DNA of 64,000 bases from Candidatus Nanopelagicales bacterium (lineage in GTDB: Bacteria; Actinomycetota; Actinomycetes; S36-B12; UBA5976). The position numbers were made by a program, and so were the translations under genes. The notes below the pieces were generated by a model. That model made no database searches. It saw nothing but the letters and a program-made list of their open reading frames with translations, and had not been told where the DNA came from. The DNA is taken from contig JAOATY010000003.1 of NCBI GenBank assembly GCA_030157865.1, positions 27,883-91,882 of the forward strand, given 5' to 3'. Each line of letters begins with the position of its first letter. Position 1 is the first letter of the stretch. Below, piece by piece: positions 18,796 through 26,936 of this stretch.

Positions 18796-19119
18796 ATGGG
18801 CGCAACAGCAGCCGTAACAGATGCATCGTTTGCCGACGATGTACTTATGAGTGATAAGCCAGTACTGGTTGATTTTTGGGCTGAATGGTGTGGCCCTTGC
18901 AAAATGATTGGTCCAATCCTGGAAGAGATTGCCGCAGCACATGGCGACAAGCTAACTATCTTGAAACTTAACGTTGATGAGAATCCAGCCACCGCAGCTA
19001 ACTACGGCGTGACTTCAATTCCAACAATGAACGTTTACCAAAATGGTGAGATCGTTAAGCAGATCATTGGTGCAAAGCCAAAGGCTGCCTTACTTTCAGA
19101 TCTTGCTGAGTTCATTTAA
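18796..19119 (+). CDS. trxA: thioredoxin
   Basis: Small dithiol protein that passes electrons from TrxB to cytoplasmic targets. I use the ATG at 18796, 107 residues, because AGGAG lies 7-8 bases before it; an in-frame start 33 bases upstream lacks such a site. The active site is W-C32-G-P-C35, followed by the family's TSIPTM with the cis-proline. It ends 7 bases before the CwlM-like gene. Confidence 0.96.
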   Translation: MGATAAVTDASFADDVLMSDKPVLVDFWAEWCGPCKMIGPILEEIAAAHGDKLTILKLNVDENPATAANYGVTSIPTMNVYQNGEIVKQIIGAKPKAALLSDLAEFI

Positions 19120-19126
19120 GTAACTA

Positions 19127-20212
19127 ATGACAGTAACGATCCTGCGACGCGGCGATCAAGGGCCGGCAGTAACAGAGGTTCGTGATCGATTAGTTCGTCT
19201 TGGGCTCTTAAGTTCAAACGCCAGCGCAGCAGCAGATGTTTTCGATGACATCTTGCTAGCTGCGCTGCGTTATTTCCAACAAACTCGTGGTCTTACCGTT
19301 GATGGTCTAGTTGGACCACAAACTTTTCGCAGACTTGATGAAGCGCGCTGGAAAATTGGAGATCGCGTTTTAAGTTTTACACCTGGTCACGTAATACATG
19401 GTGAAGATGTTGCGCAATTACAACAGCGATTAATTGAGTTAGGTTTTGCATTAGATCGAGTTGATGGCATCTTCGGTAACAGTACTGATGGCGCAGTGCG
19501 GGAATTTCAGCGCAACGTTGGATTAGATGTTGACGGAATTTGTGGGCCGGCATTCATCCGAGCCTTCCAACGACTAGCTCGCACTATTGCTGGTGGTAGC
19601 CAGGAGCACTTACGCGAACTTTCAACGGTTGCCAATTTTGGAAAAACTAGAACCGTCGAAACTTGTTCCATCTTGCTTGACCCAAGTGACCTTGAAGAAA
19701 AGTTAATCGGCAGCGAGCTTTCCCATTCCGATGTTTGCTGGGACATTGCTTCTCGCTTGGAAGGCCGGTTAGGAGCAATGGGCACATTGGTTCTAATGAC
19801 TCGTCCTGCGTCCGGTCGCGTGGATGGTGAGCGCACTCGAGCCAATCTGGCTAATGACAGCAATGTGGACTTGATTCTTGGCTTAGGACTAGATCGTCAT
19901 GCGAACCCATTGGCTCAAGGTGTGGCTTCTTATTACTTTGGGCATCAATACTCGCGTTCAGCTACAGGTATGCGTTTGGCTGAAATAGTTCAGGAAGAGA
20001 TCAGCTCCCGGACTGAGTTAACGGATTCAAAATCACATGCCAAGACTTGGGACTTGTTGCGACTTACACGAATGCCAAGCATCAAAGTCGAAATGGGTTA
20101 CGCAACCAGCCCACATGACAGCGCCCTGTTAGAAAAGGCAGAAACCCGAGATCAAATAGCTGCCGGGTTAAGTTCGGCTATCACTCGGATTTTGGCACCT
20201 AGAATCGGCTAA
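19127..20212 (+). CDS. cwlM: CwlM-like regulator of peptidoglycan synthesis (degenerate amidase)
   Basis: A 361-residue protein with no signal peptide. Two peptidoglycan-binding repeats come first (about 8-70, LRYFQQTRGLTVDGLVGPQT; and 92-150, VREFQRNVGLDVDGICGP), then an amidase_3 fold (about 180-358). The first zinc-binding motif, DPGHGG in active amidases, reads DPSDLEE (185-191), so the histidine is absent. TWDLLRLTRMPS (307-318) and GYATSPHD (324-331) closely match mycobacterial CwlM, a cytoplasmic activator of MurA that needs no hydrolysis. It is directly after trxA as in mycobacteria. Confidence 0.85.
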   Translation: MTVTILRRGDQGPAVTEVRDRLVRLGLLSSNASAAADVFDDILLAALRYFQQTRGLTVDGLVGPQTFRRLDEARWKIGDRVLSFTPGHVIHGEDVAQLQQRLIELGFALDRVDGIFGNSTDGAVREFQRNVGLDVDGICGPAFIRAFQRLARTIAGGSQEHLRELSTVANFGKTRTVETCSILLDPSDLEEKLIGSELSHSDVCWDIASRLEGRLGAMGTLVLMTRPASGRVDGERTRANLANDSNVDLILGLGLDRHANPLAQGVASYYFGHQYSRSATGMRLAEIVQEEISSRTELTDSKSHAKTWDLLRLTRMPSIKVEMGYATSPHDSALLEKAETRDQIAAGLSSAITRILAPRIG

Positions 20213-20217
20213 ACGTT

Positions 20218-20239
20218 AAATGTGACTTAGGTCACATTT
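20218..20239. promoter_or_regulatory. Crp/GlxR-type palindrome between cwlM and parB
   Basis: AAATGTGAC and GTCACATTT flank TTAG as a perfect 9-bp inverted repeat. Its core, 20221-20236, is TGTGA-N6-TCACA, the exact consensus of Crp-family regulators, and a Crp homologue is encoded at 47415. It lies in a convergent gap of 65 bases with only short T runs, so it could instead act as a weak two-way terminator. Both readings are open. Confidence 0.5.
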
Positions 20240-20277
20240 GTCACTCCTGCACAAGTTGTTCACATGTGGGTAACTGC

Positions 20278-21354
20278 TTACTTAAGCGGTTCGCCAAACA
20301 TTCCGCGTTGCTTTGGGTCAATGACCTCAACGATTCTTTGCAAATCTTCCAATGTTGCAAACTCAATGATGACCTTGCCGCGAGACTTGCCAACCTGAAC
20401 TGTGACTCGAGTATCCAAACGATCAGATAGTCGATCCCCCATGGACTTAAGTCCTGGAGCGCTGATCTTGCCAGCTGCCTTCTTGGCAGTTGGCTTAGCT
20501 TGCTTCTCATCTTGGCCCAACGAAACGATCTCTTCGACAGTTCGTACTGAAAGACCTTCAGCAACAATTCGACTGGCCAAGCGCTCGATAGCAGCTGAAT
20601 CCTTTAGGCCAAGCAGTGCGCGAGCATGACCTGCGGAGAGAACTCCGGCAGCCACGCGACGCTGAACTGCGGGTGGCAGGTTAAGCAGACGAAGAGTGTT
20701 GGAAATCTGGGGACGAGAACGGCCAAGGCGAGTAGCTAACTCGTCCTGAGTTCCGCCAAAGTCTTCAAGTAATTGCTTGTATGCGGCAGCTTCTTCAAGT
20801 GGGGTAAGTGCGGCGCGATGAAGGTTTTCCAGCAAAGCATCTCGCAACATCTGATCATCTGCGGTCTCGCGGATTAGAGCTGGAATCGTTTTGAATCCGG
20901 CCTTCTTGGTAGCGCGAAGTCGGCGTTCACCGGCAACTAACTCGTATCCCCCACCCTTTGCTGGACGAACCACGATTGGCTGCATTAAGCCAACTTCTTG
21001 GATGGAATGGACTAGTTCAGCAAGAGCTTCATCATCAAAAACCATGCGTGGTTGCTGGGCATTGGGAACTATAGAGCGAACCGGAAGTTCAGCAAATGTA
21101 AGCCCGGCGATGGCTGCTGGTGCTGTTTGAGTAACCGGCGCAGCTGATGCTGACTTAGTAGCTGGCGTTACAGGCTTAGCCGAAGACTTCGCAGTTGACT
21201 TTGCCGCAGGTGCAGCCTTTTTCGGCGTTGCTGCAGTTGATTTCTTAGCTGGTTTGGCACCAGTTCCAGCTTTAGGTCTGGCTGCTCCAGTTTCACGTGA
21301 AACATCCGGGATCAAGGCTCCTAAGCCACGGCCTAGGCTTTGTCGTTTTGCCAT
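20278..21354 (-). CDS. parB: chromosome partitioning protein ParB
   Basis: CTP-dependent DNA clamp that loads at parS and spreads over the origin region. The 358-residue protein has a long Ala/Lys/Thr-rich N-terminal tail (about 23-78). The ParB domain follows, with SIVPNAQQPR, GLMQPIVVRP and the CTP-binding GERRLRATKKAGF near 147-159, then the parS-binding helix-turn-helix near 185-235 and a C-terminal dimer domain. A parS site is embedded near its 5' end, coding for VSRET. It is 4 bases after parA in the leftward cluster. Confidence 0.96.
   Translation of the reverse strand: MAKRQSLGRGLGALIPDVSRETGAARPKAGTGAKPAKKSTAATPKKAAPAAKSTAKSSAKPVTPATKSASAAPVTQTAPAAIAGLTFAELPVRSIVPNAQQPRMVFDDEALAELVHSIQEVGLMQPIVVRPAKGGGYELVAGERRLRATKKAGFKTIPALIRETADDQMLRDALLENLHRAALTPLEEAAAYKQLLEDFGGTQDELATRLGRSRPQISNTLRLLNLPPAVQRRVAAGVLSAGHARALLGLKDSAAIERLASRIVAEGLSVRTVEEIVSLGQDEKQAKPTAKKAAGKISAPGLKSMGDRLSDRLDTRVTVQVGKSRGKVIIEFATLEDLQRIVEVIDPKQRGMFGEPLK
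21289..21304. promoter_or_regulatory. parS site 1 (inside parB)
   Basis: GTTTCACGTGAAAC core at 21290-21303; the 16-mer matches the bacterial parS consensus TGTTTCACGTGAAACA at 15 of 16 positions. It lies within the parB reading frame near its start. Confidence 0.92.
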
Positions 21355-21358
21355 TACA

Positions 21359-22246
21359 TTAACCCTTCTGCTTACGTTCGGTGATTTCGCGTGCTGCAGC
21401 TAAATAAGCCACTGCCCCAGTTGATCCTGGGTCATAAGTCATTACAGATTGCCCAAATGACGGTGCTTCTGCGACATAAATCGATCTTGGGATTACGGTC
21501 TCCAGGACCTTTTTGCCAAAGTAGCCACGGACTTCCTCAACAACTGAAGCTGAAAGGTTGGTTGTGGAGTTATACATGGTTAGCAGGATGGTGCTGACTT
21601 CTAAGTCTGGGTTCAGGCGTTCTTTGGCGAATTCAATAGTGCGAAGTAATTGCTGCACGCCTTCAAGGGCATAAAACTCACACTGGATCGGAATCAATAC
21701 TTCTTTAACCGCAGCCAAAGCGTTAATAGTCAGCATTCCTAGGCTTGGCGGGCAATCAATGAATACGTAGTCCATTTCGTGGTCCGCTAGGAAGTCAGCC
21801 AAAGCAGCTTTGAGCAGAAATGGCCGTTCCGCTTCGGCAACTGTGGAGATAAGTTCGATATCAGCGCCAGCTAGATCAAGGGTTGCCGGTAAAACCCATA
21901 GGGAATCAAAGCCTTCGGCAGCGCTCATCATGTCTGCAATAGCTTCGCCATCTAGCAAAACATCAAAGGAGCCGCTGGCATCCTCATAGTGGTCGATGCC
22001 AAAGGCAGTACTGGCGTTTCCTTGGGGATCAAGGTCGATTACTAGAACATTCAATCCAGCTAGTGCCATTGATGCGGCTAAGTTAACGGCCGAAGTTGTT
22101 TTACCTACGCCACCTTTTTGGTTGGCAATAGTAATGATTCGGGTTTGTTTTGGCTTTGCAAAAGTGCCTTTTAGTCCGCGTCGAACGTAGACTGCAGCCG
22201 CAGCAGCTGCTGCTAATGGTGTGTCTTCTTCATCGGCGTAAGCCAT
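21359..22246 (-). CDS. parA: chromosome partitioning ATPase ParA
   Basis: Walker-type ATPase that works with ParB to move newly replicated origins. The 295-residue product has an Ala-rich N-terminal extension of about 35 residues, then the deviant Walker A IANQKGGVGKTTSAVNLAAS near 42-61, VIDLDPQGNAS near 74-84 and VFIDCPPSLG near 157-166. It is between rsmG and parB, the usual bacterial order, and is transcribed away from the origin. Confidence 0.96.
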   Translation of the reverse strand: MAYADEEDTPLAAAAAAAVYVRRGLKGTFAKPKQTRIITIANQKGGVGKTTSAVNLAASMALAGLNVLVIDLDPQGNASTAFGIDHYEDASGSFDVLLDGEAIADMMSAAEGFDSLWVLPATLDLAGADIELISTVAEAERPFLLKAALADFLADHEMDYVFIDCPPSLGMLTINALAAVKEVLIPIQCEFYALEGVQQLLRTIEFAKERLNPDLEVSTILLTMYNSTTNLSASVVEEVRGYFGKKVLETVIPRSIYVAEAPSFGQSVMTYDPGSTGAVAYLAAAREITERKQKG

Positions 22247-22321
22247 TTTGCCAACCTAATTTCTTAACCCCAGTATTACTAACTTGAGTCTTAAGCGTAG
22301 GGCAAATACCTGACGCTGATG

Positions 22322-22918
22322 TTAGGTGGTCACCCGAACAACTGTGGTCTGTGGATCAACCACACCTTCGCCACACATTACGATTTCTGCCTTGCGGCCC
22401 TTGAGGATATCGGCTGCTTCAGCAATTTCAGTTGCTGCAGAACTACCCTTCATTGCCAAAATCTGGCCACCTTTAGTTGTTAATGGCAGCGACCAGGTTA
22501 AAAGTTTTCCAAGTGGGGCAACAGCGCGAGCAGTAACAACTGGAGCGGAATGGCCTTTAAGTTCTTCAGCTCTACCGCGCATAACTGTTACTTGTTCAGT
22601 CATACCAAGGTCGGCGACAACTTCTTTAAGGAATTCCGAGCGACGCATTAACGGCTCAATCAATCCAATTGTGATGTCTGGTCGAACAATTGCAAGCACT
22701 AGTCCTGGCAATCCAGCGCCACTACCAATGTCAAAAACTTTTGAGTTAGCAGGGATTAATTCTTCAACCACAGCACAGTTTGCAATGTGTCGATCCCAAA
22801 TACGATCAACTTCACGCGGCCCTAAAAAGCCACGTTCTACACCTGCACCCGCTAGCCAATGTGCGAATCGGGCAAGGTTTTCCGCAGCATCTGGGTAAAC
22901 CTCGGTGATCTCTTTCAC
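22322..22918 (-). CDS. rsmG: 16S rRNA (guanine-527-N7) methyltransferase
   Basis: SAM-dependent methyltransferase acting on 16S rRNA G527. The 198-residue product has VDRIWDRHIANC, the SAM-binding VFDIGSGAGLPGLVLAI near 63-79, and VTARAVAPLGKLLTW near 128-142. The start ATG is just downstream of a parS site in the short gap from jag. It is part of the leftward rpmH-to-parB cluster. Confidence 0.95.
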   Translation of the reverse strand: MKEITEVYPDAAENLARFAHWLAGAGVERGFLGPREVDRIWDRHIANCAVVEELIPANSKVFDIGSGAGLPGLVLAIVRPDITIGLIEPLMRRSEFLKEVVADLGMTEQVTVMRGRAEELKGHSAPVVTARAVAPLGKLLTWSLPLTTKGGQILAMKGSSAATEIAEAADILKGRKAEIVMCGEGVVDPQTTVVRVTT

Positions 22919-22938
22919 TGAACTAGTCTTTCGATAAA

Positions 22939-22954
22939 TGTTTCACGTGAAACG
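22939..22954. promoter_or_regulatory. parS site 2 (between jag and rsmG)
   Basis: GTTTCACGTGAAAC core at 22940-22953, 15 of 16 matches to the parS consensus. The next seven bases repeat the half-site (GTGAAAC), so a partial second site is attached. Confidence 0.92.
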
Positions 22955-22959
22955 TGAAA

Positions 22960-23427
22960 CTAGGCTGGAAGTACCACAATTCGGCGCTTTGGTTCTTCGC
23001 CCTTAGAAACACTGGATGCGCCCGCTTCGCCAACTGCATCATGAACCACTTTGCGTTCGAAAGCATTCATTGGCTTAAGTTCAACTTCCTCGCCAGTCTC
23101 AGTTGCTTTTGCAGCAGCTTCTTTTGCAACCTCAATTAGCTTGGCCTTTACACCAGCGCGGTGGCCGGAGATGTCCAACATTAAGCGGGAGCGTTCCCCG
23201 GTTTCGCGAGTTACTGCAAGGCGGGTTAGTTCCTGAAGGGCATCAAGTACTTCACCTTTCTTGCCTACAAGCTGGGAAAGATCTGCACCAACAATGCTTA
23301 CGGTCGCGCGATCGTTTTCAACATCCATGTCAATGTCGCCATCAAAGTCGGCGATGTCTAATAGACCTTCTAAGTAGTCAGCGGCGATTTCGCCTTCTTG
23401 TTCAAGTAGTGAGAGTTTTTCAGCCAT
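22960..23427 (-). CDS. jag: Jag/KhpB-type KH-R3H RNA-binding protein
   Basis: A 155-residue cytoplasmic RNA-binding protein linked in other bacteria to cell-division and wall control. The KH domain is at about residues 35-85 with the GKKGEVLDALQELTRLA loop region, and the R3H domain at about 90-155 with MNAFERKVVHDAV. The short actinobacterial form lacks the long N-terminal Jag domain of firmicutes. It lies 60 bases after yidC, the conserved position. Confidence 0.93.
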   Translation of the reverse strand: MAEKLSLLEQEGEIAADYLEGLLDIADFDGDIDMDVENDRATVSIVGADLSQLVGKKGEVLDALQELTRLAVTRETGERSRLMLDISGHRAGVKAKLIEVAKEAAAKATETGEEVELKPMNAFERKVVHDAVGEAGASSVSKGEEPKRRIVVLPA

Positions 23428-23473
23428 TTGATTTGGCCTTTCTGTGTTGGAAATTTAGTTTGATTGGTTAGTT

Positions 23474-23489
23474 AGTTTCACGTGAAACT
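23474..23489. promoter_or_regulatory. parS site 3 (between yidC and jag)
   Basis: GTTTCACGTGAAAC core at 23475-23488, inside a perfect 22-bp palindrome (23471-23492). Matches 14 of 16 consensus bases. It begins at the last base of the yidC stop codon. Confidence 0.9.
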
Positions 23490-24393
23490 AACTGCGCTTC
23501 TTTTTAGGCTTCTTTTTAGGCTGCTGTCGAGTTGCTTTTGCTTCTGGTGCAGGCTCAACTTCAGTTGTAGATTCAGGGTTTTTCTTAGATTTCTTTGCAG
23601 CTTTTCTAGCCTCTAATGCAGTGAACGCTGGAGTTCCTGGTTGTGGGCTATTTCGGATTACGTAGAACTGTTGTCCCATGGTCCAAAGGTTTGTGGTGAA
23701 CCAGTAGAGCAAAACACCAACTGGAAAGTTAACGCCAGTGATGGCAAAAATGATTGGGAATACGTAAAGCAAAATCTTCTGTTGCTGCACCATCGGGTTG
23801 TCAGGCGCGGTGTTCTTTACGATCAACTGGCGCTGAGTTAGGAATGAAGTCAGCGTCATCAAGATGATTAAAAGCAGTGTTACCCAGAAGGTTGCAGTTG
23901 GGTTTGCAGTCTCGGCGCGGTTCATGAAGGTTCCATAAATCGGAGCACCCAAAATAGTTGCGTTACGTGCAGACTCAACTAGTTCTTCAGTGAGAACGCC
24001 TTTTGGCTGACTCATTGCTATGCCCTGGAGTACAACAAAGAGGGCATAGAAAATTGGAGCTTGAGCCAAAATCGGTAAGCAGCTAGATAGCGGGTTGGTT
24101 CCGGTTTCCTTGTAGAGCTTCATTAGCTCTTGAGACTGACGCTCCCGGTCACCTTGGTACTTCTTTTGGATTTCTTTAACCTGCGGCTGAATGATCTGCA
24201 GGTTGCGCTGGCTTTTAATCTGCTTAACGAAAAGCGGGATCAACAAGACTCGGATCAAGATAACGAGCATGACAATTGCCAGACCCCAAGCCCATCCGCT
24301 GTCTGGCTCGAAGGCCATGGAGGTTAGCGAGTGAAAACTAACTAAAACCCAACTAACAAGAGTTTCTAGCCATACCAATGGATTAAGGCTCAT
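23488..24393 (-). CDS. yidC: membrane protein insertase YidC
   Basis: Inserts membrane proteins with or without the Sec machinery. The 301-residue product is the short Gram-positive type with about five membrane segments. Typical features are the first helix near 28-52, a conserved arginine-bearing hydrophilic groove near 42-56, the cytoplasmic hairpin KEIQKKYQGDRERQSQELMKLYKETGTNPLSSCLPIL (in segments near 72-110), and a strongly basic C-terminal tail. Its ATG overlaps the yidD stop by 4 bases. Confidence 0.95.
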   Translation of the reverse strand: MSLNPLVWLETLVSWVLVSFHSLTSMAFEPDSGWAWGLAIVMLVILIRVLLIPLFVKQIKSQRNLQIIQPQVKEIQKKYQGDRERQSQELMKLYKETGTNPLSSCLPILAQAPIFYALFVVLQGIAMSQPKGVLTEELVESARNATILGAPIYGTFMNRAETANPTATFWVTLLLIILMTLTSFLTQRQLIVKNTAPDNPMVQQQKILLYVFPIIFAITGVNFPVGVLLYWFTTNLWTMGQQFYVIRNSPQPGTPAFTALEARKAAKKSKKNPESTTEVEPAPEAKATRQQPKKKPKKKRS

Positions 24394-24728
24394 GCGCCAA
24401 TAACCTGCCTATCGTTATTAGTTGAAATTTCAATTACTTCTCGGTTGGTCCAAGTTCCTTTGGCTGGGATGTATTCGATCCCTCCGGTAGCCCAAGGATG
24501 ACAACGTAAAACCCGCCAAGCTGCCAAGAGACTGCCTTTACCTGCGCCGTGAACCTTTACGGCTTCAAGACCGTAATGCGAGCAAGTTGGGTAATAGCGA
24601 CAAACTTGGCCAATGCGAGGGCTCAACAAAATTTGGTAAGCACGAATTATTCCGACCAGGATTGCAACAAATAGTTTTCCGAAGGTCGCGGCCCAAAGCT
24701 TTCCAATGAAATTAAGTACCTTTTTCAT
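24390..24728 (-). CDS. yidD: membrane protein insertion efficiency factor YidD
   Basis: Small protein thought to assist YidC-dependent insertion. The 112 residues include an amphipathic N-terminal part and the diagnostic YQILLSPRIG-x2-CRYYPTCSHYG and HPWATGG. Three conserved cysteines are present. The gene overlaps rnpA and yidC by 4 bases each, so rnpA, yidD and yidC are translationally coupled. Confidence 0.94.
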   Translation of the reverse strand: MKKVLNFIGKLWAATFGKLFVAILVGIIRAYQILLSPRIGQVCRYYPTCSHYGLEAVKVHGAGKGSLLAAWRVLRCHPWATGGIEYIPAKGTWTNREVIEISTNNDRQVIGA

Positions 24729-25060
24729 GGTTTTGCCACCTTGGAAAGGGCAAATTTAAGGTTTTCGGAAAGCTGAGAAAATGTTGCCTGGTTGGCGCCT
24801 GGCAGAGCCCTAACCACAACATGCGATCCACTTGGGAAACTGCCAATTAATGGGGTGATTGCGTGGCGTAGCTGGCGGGTAACTTTATGGCGAACTACAG
24901 AGTTTCCAACGTTTTTTCCCACGGCAAAGGCTACTTTTGTCTGTTCGTTTGAACTTTGAGCCACGTGTAGAACCACCAATTTTGCTGAAAACCTTGTGCC
25001 TGATTTCATAACAGCTGAAATTTCCGAGGACTTACGCAACCTCGCCGAGGCGGGAAGCAT
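24725..25060 (-). CDS. rnpA: ribonuclease P protein component
   Basis: Protein subunit of RNase P, which trims tRNA 5' ends. The 111-residue product has LRKSSEISAVMKSGTRF near the start and the basic VGKNVGNSVVRHKVTRQLRH signature near 47-66, which in most species reads KKVGNAVVRNRIKRRLRE. It follows rpmH by 22 bases, the near-universal arrangement beside dnaA. Confidence 0.95.
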   Translation of the reverse strand: MLPASARLRKSSEISAVMKSGTRFSAKLVVLHVAQSSNEQTKVAFAVGKNVGNSVVRHKVTRQLRHAITPLIGSFPSGSHVVVRALPGANQATFSQLSENLKFALSKVAKP

Positions 25061-25082
25061 TTACTTGGAGCCGAATGCCAGA

Positions 25083-25220
25083 TTAGGCGGAAAGCTTTGA
25101 GCGTCCCTTTGCGCGGCGTGAGGCAAGAATGCCACGACCGGCGCGAGTGCTCATGCGGTTACGGAAACCGTGCTTCTTTGCACGACGACGCTTATTTGGC
25201 TGGTAGGTGCGCTTTGACAT
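25083..25220 (-). CDS. rpmH: 50S ribosomal protein bL34
   Basis: A 45-residue basic ribosomal protein, [18 protein letters not shown] at its start. I place the ATG at 25220 because the family starts exactly there; the frame stays open 51 bases further up but that part is unlike bL34. GGAG lies 7 bases upstream of the ATG. First gene of the leftward cluster and divergent from dnaA. Confidence 0.96.
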   Translation of the reverse strand: MSKRTYQPNKRRRAKKHGFRNRMSTRAGRGILASRRAKGRSKLSA

Positions 25221-25490
25221 AGACACTCCATAAGGAAGTAGGGATGAGGCGATTGGCCATCGGACATTCACGAATTTTTAGCTTCGTGAACATTCGACGA
25301 AGTGCACATCGAACTCGGTATTAACTTCCTAAAGATACGGGTAGTTAATGGTTTCGGTCAAACTCAAAAACTTAATTGTTTTCCTGTGGAAAACAACTTG
25401 TCAGGCAGTATCCACAGGCCGTAGTCTGCATAGTCCGAGCCTGTGGAAATCAATCCTTCCCCACCTGCAAACTTGGACGCTAGGAGCAAC
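25221..25490. promoter_or_regulatory. rpmH-dnaA divergent region with weak DnaA boxes
   Basis: This 270-base gap holds three DnaA-box-like 9-mers with one or two mismatches to TTATCCACA: TGTGGAAAA (25385-25393), GTATCCACA (25408-25416) and TGTGGAAAT (25442-25450). They lie just upstream of dnaA, where DnaA commonly represses itself. A further inverted repeat, TTCACGAA (25267-25274) with TTCGTGAA (25283-25290), lies in the rpmH leader. I could not fix either promoter with confidence. Confidence 0.6.
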
Positions 25491-26936
25491 ATGGAAGATC
25501 TGGACCTAAATGAGGTTTGGGCTAGGACTTTAGAGTCTTTGTCGTCCGGAGCATTAACTCCACAGCAGCGTGCATTTGTAACACTTACTCGGCCACTTGG
25601 AATTGTTGGCGACACCGCGCTAGTTGCAGCGCCTAATGAATTCACAAAAGATGTTTTAGAAAGTCGGTTAAGTCCGATTGTTTGTGATGCTTTGTCGGCA
25701 ACCCTAGGCCGCGAAATGCGACTTGCAGTTACCGTTGATGAATCCATCGCCCCAGATCTTGATGATGAGGCCACTGATGAGTTGGCTGACTCGACATACG
25801 CAGACATTGAATCGACTGGTTTACAGTCAGATCCAAATCCAGCTCTGCCACCTCAAGCTAGCCGCGGTCCAGCCCCGGCACCAAGAACCTCCGAAGAGGG
25901 AAGTCGACTAAATCCAAAATATACTTTTGACACATTTGTGCCTGGTTCATCAAACCGTTTCGCACACGCAGCTGCTCGAGCAGTAGCAGAGCAACCGGCT
26001 AAGGCGTACAACCCGTTGTTCGTTTACGGTGAATCCGGTCTTGGTAAAACTCACTTGCTACACGCAATTGGTCATTACACCAGAACTCTTTATGCAGGCT
26101 CAAAAGTTCGTTATGTAAGTTCGGAAGAATTTACTAATGAATTTATTAACTCCATTCGTGATGACAAAGCAAAGGAATTCCAGCGCCGTTACAGGGATAT
26201 TGACGTTTTGCTGGTTGATGATATTCAGTTCCTTTCCGGAAAAGTTCAAACTCAAGAAGAGTTCTTTCACACGTTTAACACTTTGCATAATGCAAACAAA
26301 CAAATTGTTGTGACATCAGATTTGCCGCCGAAACAACTTCAAGGTTTCGAAGACCGAATGAGTTCACGTTTCGAGTGGGGTTTGATCACAGATGTTCAGC
26401 CACCCGATCTAGAAACTCGTATTGCGATTTTGCGAAAGAAAAGTGCGCAAGAAAGATTAAGTGCACCGCCCGAAGTTTTGGAATTTATTGCATCAAAGAT
26501 GTCAACTAACATCCGTGAACTTGAGGGTGCCTTAATTCGAGTTACTGCGTTCGCCAGCTTGAACCGCGCGCCGGTTGATTTAGATTTGGCTGAAGTTGTT
26601 CTTAAGGATCTCGTGTCCGATGCGGCCGGTCCGGAAATTAGCGCGAGTTTGATTATGGCTCAAACCGCTAGTTACTTTGGTGTCACATTGGACGACTTAA
26701 CAGGAGCTAGCCGATCTAGAGTTTTGGTGACCGCTCGCCAGATCGCTATGTATTTATGTCGTGAACTAACTGATTTGTCTTTGCCTAAAATTGGGCAGCA
26801 GTTTGGTGGGCGTGACCATACAACCGTGATGCACGCCGACCGAAAAGTTCGTCAATTAATCGCAGAGCGCCGCAGTCTTTACAACCAGGTAAGTGACTTA
26901 ACCGCTCGTATTAAGGCCCAAGCTCGAGGTTTGTAA
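25491..26936 (+). CDS. dnaA: chromosomal replication initiator protein DnaA
   Basis: AAA+ ATPase that binds DnaA boxes and opens oriC. I choose the ATG at 25491 (481 residues), which has AGGAGC in front; an earlier in-frame start at 25443 would add 16 unlike residues. Domain I is about residues 1-85. An acidic and then proline-rich linker runs to about 140, short for an actinobacterium. The AAA+ domain has Walker A GESGLGKT (180-187) and Walker B LLVDDIQF near 240-247, and domain IV has GGRDHTTVMHADRKV near the C-terminus for DNA contact. Confidence 0.97.
   Translation: MEDLDLNEVWARTLESLSSGALTPQQRAFVTLTRPLGIVGDTALVAAPNEFTKDVLESRLSPIVCDALSATLGREMRLAVTVDESIAPDLDDEATDELADSTYADIESTGLQSDPNPALPPQASRGPAPAPRTSEEGSRLNPKYTFDTFVPGSSNRFAHAAARAVAEQPAKAYNPLFVYGESGLGKTHLLHAIGHYTRTLYAGSKVRYVSSEEFTNEFINSIRDDKAKEFQRRYRDIDVLLVDDIQFLSGKVQTQEEFFHTFNTLHNANKQIVVTSDLPPKQLQGFEDRMSSRFEWGLITDVQPPDLETRIAILRKKSAQERLSAPPEVLEFIASKMSTNIRELEGALIRVTAFASLNRAPVDLDLAEVVLKDLVSDAAGPEISASLIMAQTASYFGVTLDDLTGASRSRVLVTARQIAMYLCRELTDLSLPKIGQQFGGRDHTTVMHADRKVRQLIAERRSLYNQVSDLTARIKAQARGL

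Noticed and set aside
22326..22898. A 190-codon open frame on the plus strand
   Set aside because: It is antisense to rsmG, whose motifs are clear; its translation is low-complexity and unlike known proteins.
23103..23471. A 122-codon plus-strand frame opposite jag
   Set aside because: Jag has clear KH and R3H motifs on the minus strand; the opposite frame shows no motif.
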